From NCBI GenBank assembly GCA_003427395.1, contig BFEA01000009.1, forward strand, positions 5,901,937-5,922,765: DNA of 20,829 bases. Direction: 5' to 3'. Made by a program: the position numbers and the translations under genes. The notes beneath the pieces were generated by a model. It was not told the DNA's origin and ran no database searches. It was given only the letters and a program-made list of their open reading frames with translations. Each line of letters opens with the position of its first letter. Positions within the stretch are counted from its first letter, which is position 1. Of this stretch, positions 17,254 to 20,829 are shown piece by piece. The stretch comes from Chara braunii. Its lineage: Eukaryota; Streptophyta; Charophyceae; Charales; Characeae.

Positions 17254-17403
17254 ATTTTTCACGATTTTTTTTTCCTTTATTTTTTTTTTTTGGACCATTT
17301 CTCGATTTATGTGTGCCATCCTTGTGCAGGGGCCATGCTAATCTTCTCTCTCTGTATCGTTCCAATTTTAACGGACGTCCCAAAGGACATTTTCATGATT
17401 TTT
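17254..17403 (-). pseudogene. U6 snRNA retropseudogene with A-tail and target-site duplication
   Basis: U6 lies at 17291-17388 on the minus strand: GTCCTTTGGGACGTCCGTTA, AAATTGGAACGATACAGAGA, AGATTAGCATGGCCCCTGC, ACAAGGATGGCACACATAAATCGAGAAATGGTCCA. This is the green-plant form. A CTCT insertion follows ACAGAGA. Real U6 genes end in a T-run in the RNA sense; here GGTCC is followed by an A-run (T-run 17279-17291), the mark of a retroposed RNA. Flanking ATTTTTCACGATTTTT (17254-17269) and ATTTTCATGATTTTTG (17389-17404) are a near-identical target duplication of about 15 bp. Confidence 0.88.
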
Positions 17404-17472
17404 GTCACTTTGTCATTTTCCGAATCTTCCTTACCCTGGTTTCTTTCACTTGAGCTCAAAGTTCTCAGGTCT

Positions 17473-17545
17473 TTTGGGGAAAAAAAAAAAAAACAGGTCC
17501 TTATGGTCCTGCCTTCACATCCATTCAGGAGAGCATTGGCCTAAT
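17473..17545 (+). repeat. CAGGNCCTTRTGGTCCTG dispersed repeat, copy 2
   Basis: An A-run, then CAGGTCCTTATGGTCCTGCC and ATTCAGGAGAGCATTGGCCT, matching 9228-9292. Both copies start in an A-run. Confidence 0.6.
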
Positions 17546-17618
17546 CCCCTCAGCACGTCACCGGGCAAAAAAAAAAAAAAAGAAGGAAAAATTATTCAAA
17601 AATAAAGTTACGATACTC

Positions 17619-18079
17619 CCACACTTCCTTCCGCCAAACCACCAGTTCCCACGATCCTAAGTTGATGAATCTATGCCTTCCACGGCTCTTCGAGCCTGCG
17701 ACTGCACCTTTTCAAAGGACTCCGAGAAGGAAAGGAAAGGGGGCTATCTAACAGTCAATCCTCCTCGACAACGAGCAATCAATGCTGATCAGGGCTTCTG
17801 TTCGGTAAGGGCTCTCTCACCACGTATACCGGCACGAGCACTACTCGTCTTCGTGTAAACAGGTGGTTTTAACTTTAAACTTTAAACTTTAAACTTTAAA
17901 GCCAAAAGCCACCCTGAACAGCATTGATTGCTCCTTGCCGAGGAGGATTGACTGTTAGATAGCCCCCTTTCCTTCTCGGAGTCCTTTGAAAAGGTGCAGT
18001 CGCAGGCCGAAGAACCGTGGAAGGCAGATTCATCAACTTAGGCTAGTGGGAACTGGTGGTTTGACGGAAGGAAGTGTGG
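17619..18079. mobile_element. Foldback element, about 170-bp inverted arms around a 116-bp loop
   Basis: Left arm 17619-17794 and right arm 17911-18079 are reverse complements at roughly 90% identity or better. Both contain CCACACTTCCTTCCG, AAACCACCAGTTCCCAC, CCTAAGTTGATGAATCT, GACTGCACCTTTTCAAAGGA, CTCCGAGAAGGAAAGG, GGCTATCTAACAGTCAATCC and CAATCAATGCTG. The loop carries four CTTTAAA repeats (about 17873-17900). AAAGTTA occurs just outside both arms (17604-17610 and 18083-18089) but at unequal distances, so it is only a weak target-duplication candidate. Foldback transposons and DNA hairpin precursors have this shape. Confidence 0.85.
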
Positions 18080-18148
18080 ACAAAAGTTATTGCGGATAAT
18101 GTCTTCTATCCATACTTGCGGCGCATCGAGGTGCGCGGCATCCCGCAC

Positions 18149-18180
18149 GTGCGCCGCACCGCGCACGGGGTGCGGCGCAC
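18149..18180. repeat. Perfect 12-bp GC hairpin
   Basis: GTGCGCCGCACC (18149-18160), an 8-base loop GCGCACGG, and GGTGCGGCGCAC (18169-18180). Surrounded by further GCGC/GTGCG-rich sequence (18120-18190). Confidence 0.85.
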
Positions 18181-18257
18181 CCCGAAAATAAGGGGTCGGC
18201 CAAAAAAAAAAAAAGTTGGGGAGGGGTGTTGTAGGCTCAAGTGGGATGTCGCGTCAA

Positions 18258-18286
18258 GAAACAATAACAACAACAACAACAACAAT
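18258..18286. repeat. (AAC)n microsatellite
   Basis: About 8 AAC units with one AAT interruption. Confidence 0.85.
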
Positions 18287-18429
18287 TTGAGGCCGCACGG
18301 GGCCCCAGAAAAAAAAAAAAGGGGGGGGGGAGCTGAATTTTTTTTTTGAAGGAAGAACATCAGAATTTCTTTGCACGAGTGAAGCCCGGCGCGTCCAACC
18401 TGTCAGAACCTCAACGGTAATGTTCACCA

Positions 18430-18659
18430 ACGGGCTTGCTGCACAACTCTCGACATGCACAACAAGACATAGGGCCTCGCTGCACTACTCTCAACATGCA
18501 CAAAAGACAAAAATATTGGCGGTGTATCTTTCCATATTCTAACGCAAGATTCACTCTCGTTTTGCAGATTTCCAGAGTAGTGCAGCGAGGCCCATATATG
18601 GCAATGTAACTTTCCATGTTCAAGCGGAGGATTCAGTCTCATTTGTTCAGAGATTCTTC
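18430..18659. repeat. GGCGGTGTATCTTTCCAT-family repeats with perfect 20-bp inverted ends
   Basis: GGGCCTCGCTGCACTACTCT (18472-18491) is exactly inverted at 18574-18593 (AGAGTAGTGCAGCGAGGCCC), giving a 122-bp foldback or MITE-like unit. A diverged copy of the left arm (GGGCTTGCTGCACAACTCT, 18432-18450) lies 41 bp upstream. Inside, ATTGGCGGTGTATCTTTCCA and GCAAGATTCACTCTCGTTTTG have a direct copy at 18599-18645. The flanks ATA/ATA could be a 3-bp target site. Further copies are at 20440-20490 (minus) and 20677-20720. Confidence 0.75.
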
Positions 18660-18689
18660 AAAAAAAAAACAAAAAGTTTCCAGAGATAC

Positions 18690-20300
18690 GTTACGTTGTC
18701 GAGCGCATCGGTCCCGCTAGGGGACCCTCCCGGCCGCGTCACGCAGGATTTGGCAGGACTTCCGTCGCGGAGAGCGAAGTGCCGCTCCGGCCGAGTGCGC
18801 CAGCCGTACCTCTCGCGAGTCCCTGCGACAGGACAGAGCCACGCGAGGCACCGCTTTACCTCCACCTGCGGGAGCTGTCACCATCCCTTAGGTGGGCGTA
18901 TCCCCGCCGAGCTACTGAACCACATGCGAAAGCTTTACAAAAATAAAATTAAAAAAATAGGCATCTGTGGTCGCCCTCGGATGTGACCGTGAATTTTTGT
19001 ACCCCGCGGCTACACAACTGCGGCTGCCGTCAAGCAGTCATACACCAAATGGTACCTTTGGAACCTCGGAAAAACTGTGTAACCGGTCCCATGCCTTACC
19101 GGCCTTGATGGGCAGGGTCACGCTCAACCCCCTTATTGCAGAAATGGGACTGGGCGGGCCCACACACAAAGTTCTCACAGCAAGATGGAACTGGGCAGGC
19201 TCACACCCACGCCTCATACAGCGGATCGAAGTCGGTGTCCGCTGTGTCCCCTGGTCACGGCCGGTTCCGGTGCCACTGCCGGACCACGTTCAACATATGG
19301 GACAAAAACAAGAAATAAGGGAAAAAGAAAATGAAAGTAAAAAAAATAACAATAATAAATAAAAAACCTAGAAAATCGGAATAGGGGGAGGAGGCCGTTG
19401 GTACTTGGTCCTCAGCCCTCCCTCTCGGGCCCGCGGTAGGACTCCCCAGCAAAACTAAGGGGGATAGTCCTGCAGGATCCTCAACCCCTCAATCAACCCC
19501 TCAGTCTTCTCCAGGAAACGCTCCTCCGCTCCTGTAATACTGGCTGCTGGCCTTGATCCCGGGATGCCCCTGGTGGAAGTTCAATGACGTAACCTATAGG
19601 GCTAAGCCCAAGTCTGGTCGCAGCAGGCCCAGTTCTGCATATGAAGAGTAACTGCAGGCTGTTACAGCCTACCCGGGCCTGCAAGGGTGCGCCAATGCCC
19701 TCTCTTGGTCTGCCCCTTGAGCCCAAGGCCCCGTACGACCATGTTCTCCGCTTGGAGGACGGCTATTTGCTGAGTTCACCATACGCACTGCCCCGTCATG
19801 CCCCGGTCACGGGCCGAGGCTCTCATAGCCCGCCGTACTCATCGAAAAGAGCATGCTTTTATCGACTTTGGTCGGAAAGACTCCGACTTTTGCTCGCGCC
19901 GTATCCACGCGTCGTACCTAGCTAAAATTTGTTACGGCTCCCACCGCCGATACCTTTATAGTCAAACGTAGTACTTGCATGCTTCACATGGCGCGGCCTC
20001 AAAATGCCGCCCTTCCGCAAGTTAGTCGAAAGTTTTCCTCCAGCCATAGCCTCGACGGTCTAACTTTGCGCCGGTGGCGACCTCGTCAGTGCGCCCGAAG
20101 TTGCGGCCCGCGCTATGCTATCCAAACCTCTAGCTTATTTCTAACTTGGACCACCGAGCGGTTTGTTTGTTCACACTAGTCAAAAATTTTAACTAACGCG
20201 TGCCCACAAAGTGTACGCCCATATACACACCCTCTGACTCATCCAAGCGTGCGCCCGCCACTTCCTGACTTCCAAGAGTCAGTCACGATCGAGCGAATGC
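18690..20300. other. GC-rich block without recognised genes
   Basis: Composition rises well above the surroundings. A plus frame (about 18691-18945) reads SRPRHAGFGRTSVAESEVPL and REAPLYLHLRELSPSLRWAY in one unbroken stretch to a TAA. Other open frames up to 131 codons (e.g. 18967-19362) are present but not family-like. It could be transferred organelle DNA, including mitochondrial intron sequence, or the inside of a degraded element. I could not confirm either. Confidence 0.3.
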
Positions 20301-20439
20301 ATGCCACTTCCTTAAATTTTATCAAGAATGCTCCTCCTGCGAGGTGCAAAAGTACGCACAATTACCCTTGTAAGGGTATTGGTGCCGACAACGTGCTTAC
20401 CGGATTCATCGGCCCTTCGTTCTCCACCACCCAACGTAT

Positions 20440-20490
20440 GAATGAATCTTCCGCCAGAACATGGAAAGATACACCGCCATACTTTTTGTC
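20440..20490 (-). repeat. GGCGGTGTATCTTTCCAT-family repeat
   Basis: The reverse complement reads ACATGCACAAAGGACAAAAA, then TATGGCGGTGTATCTTTCCA, then TGTTCTGGCGGAAGATTCATTC, as in 18494-18560. Confidence 0.75.
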
Positions 20491-20578
20491 CTTTGTGCAT
20501 GTCGCCCGCTTCCGGATTCATGTTGCCCGTTGATAAGGGCGGTTTCTTCGGTCCGATAGTGTCAGCACACCGTTTCTT

Positions 20579-20599
20579 CTCTCTCTCTCACACGGTTTC

Positions 20600-20670
<71 letters not shown>

Positions 20671-20672
20671 AC
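20579..20672. repeat. (CT)n-(CA)n microsatellite
   Basis: CT units with interruptions (20580-20645), then CA units to 20672. Next to a GGCGGTGTAT repeat copy. Confidence 0.93.
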
Positions 20673-20676
20673 AAAT

Positions 20677-20720
20677 GTGGCGGTGTATATTTCCATGTTG
20701 CAGCGGTACACTCACTCGAT
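20677..20720 (+). repeat. GGCGGTGTATCTTTCCAT-family repeat
   Basis: GTGGCGGTGTATATTTCCAT, then GTTGCAGCGGTACACTCACTC. It is in inverted orientation to the copy at 20440-20490, with the CT/CA microsatellite between them. Confidence 0.7.
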
Positions 20721-20771
20721 TTTGCTCGTCGTTTCGATGGAAGTACCAGGAGGCCAGCCGCGACGTTGGAA

Positions 20772-20775
<4 letters not shown>

Positions 20776-20829
<54 letters not shown>
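20776..20829. repeat. (CT)n microsatellite at window edge
   Basis: 27 CT units run to the last base, so the true length is unknown. Confidence 0.93.

Noticed and set aside
17291-17388. Functional U6 gene
   Set aside because: No T-run terminator in RNA sense, an A-tail instead, a CTCT insertion after ACAGAGA and flanking target duplications.
17604-18089. AAAGTTA as target duplication of the foldback element
   Set aside because: The two copies lie at different distances (8 and 3 bases) from the arms, so it is only a weak candidate.

Overview
This is a gene-poor, repeat-dominated stretch of a large eukaryotic nuclear genome. The best clue to the organism is a set of U6 snRNA copies. Their 3' end (around 17291-17320) and 5' stem (around 17360-17388) follow the green-plant version of U6, so the source is most likely a green plant or streptophyte alga; I cannot name the species. 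I find no intact protein-coding gene. The only confident coding sequence is a truncated reverse-transcriptase fragment at the left edge, on the minus strand, which looks like a Penelope-like element. Three places show assembly problems: single N bases at 2987 and 8602, and a 106-N gap at 10487-10592 that directly follows an uncut Tn5/Nextera mosaic-end junction.

Layout, left to right. 1-213 is the RT fragment. 214-1525 holds a 125-bp-spaced direct repeat, a GGA microsatellite, a diverged relative of the foldback element at 17.6-18.1 kb, and a polypurine tract. 1526-3282 holds two partial copies of a MITE family with CTTCCCCCGAAC termini. Between them lie a U6 fragment, a roughly 1-kb repeat (copy A) and a TG/AG microsatellite block. 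3690-4650 is a promoter-like, LTR-like stretch with a TATA box and palindromic TGACGTGGC motifs. 4859-5977 has a hAT-like end and the second 1-kb repeat (copy B). 6.2-6.5 kb is microsatellite. 6.87-8.04 kb is a cluster of a short CAGGCCTGTAG motif surrounding tandem U2 snRNA pseudogenes.

From 8.5 to 13.2 kb there are a direct repeat, a polypyrimidine minisatellite, a U6 pseudogene, a hAT-type element with 8-bp target duplications that spans the gap, a 42-bp minisatellite, a second U6, a dimeric tRNA-derived SINE with an inverted second tail copy, and a small MITE. From 13.9 kb to the end there are another MITE of the same family, a degenerate tandem array (15.0-15.66 kb), coding-like relics, a U6 retropseudogene with an A-tail and target duplication, a 460-bp foldback element, a GC-rich hairpin, a family of short repeats with perfect 20-bp inverted ends, an unrecognised GC-rich block (18.69-20.3 kb), and CT microsatellites reaching the window edge.

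The genes do not form a pathway. The common theme is retroposition and miniature transposons: U6, U2 and tRNA sequences have been copied repeatedly. The most interesting candidate is the 1-kb repeat (copies A and B). Its head appears to be derived from the 3' end of U6, and it carries a hairpin whose stem shows paired base changes between the two copies, suggesting a structured, U6-headed retroposed RNA.
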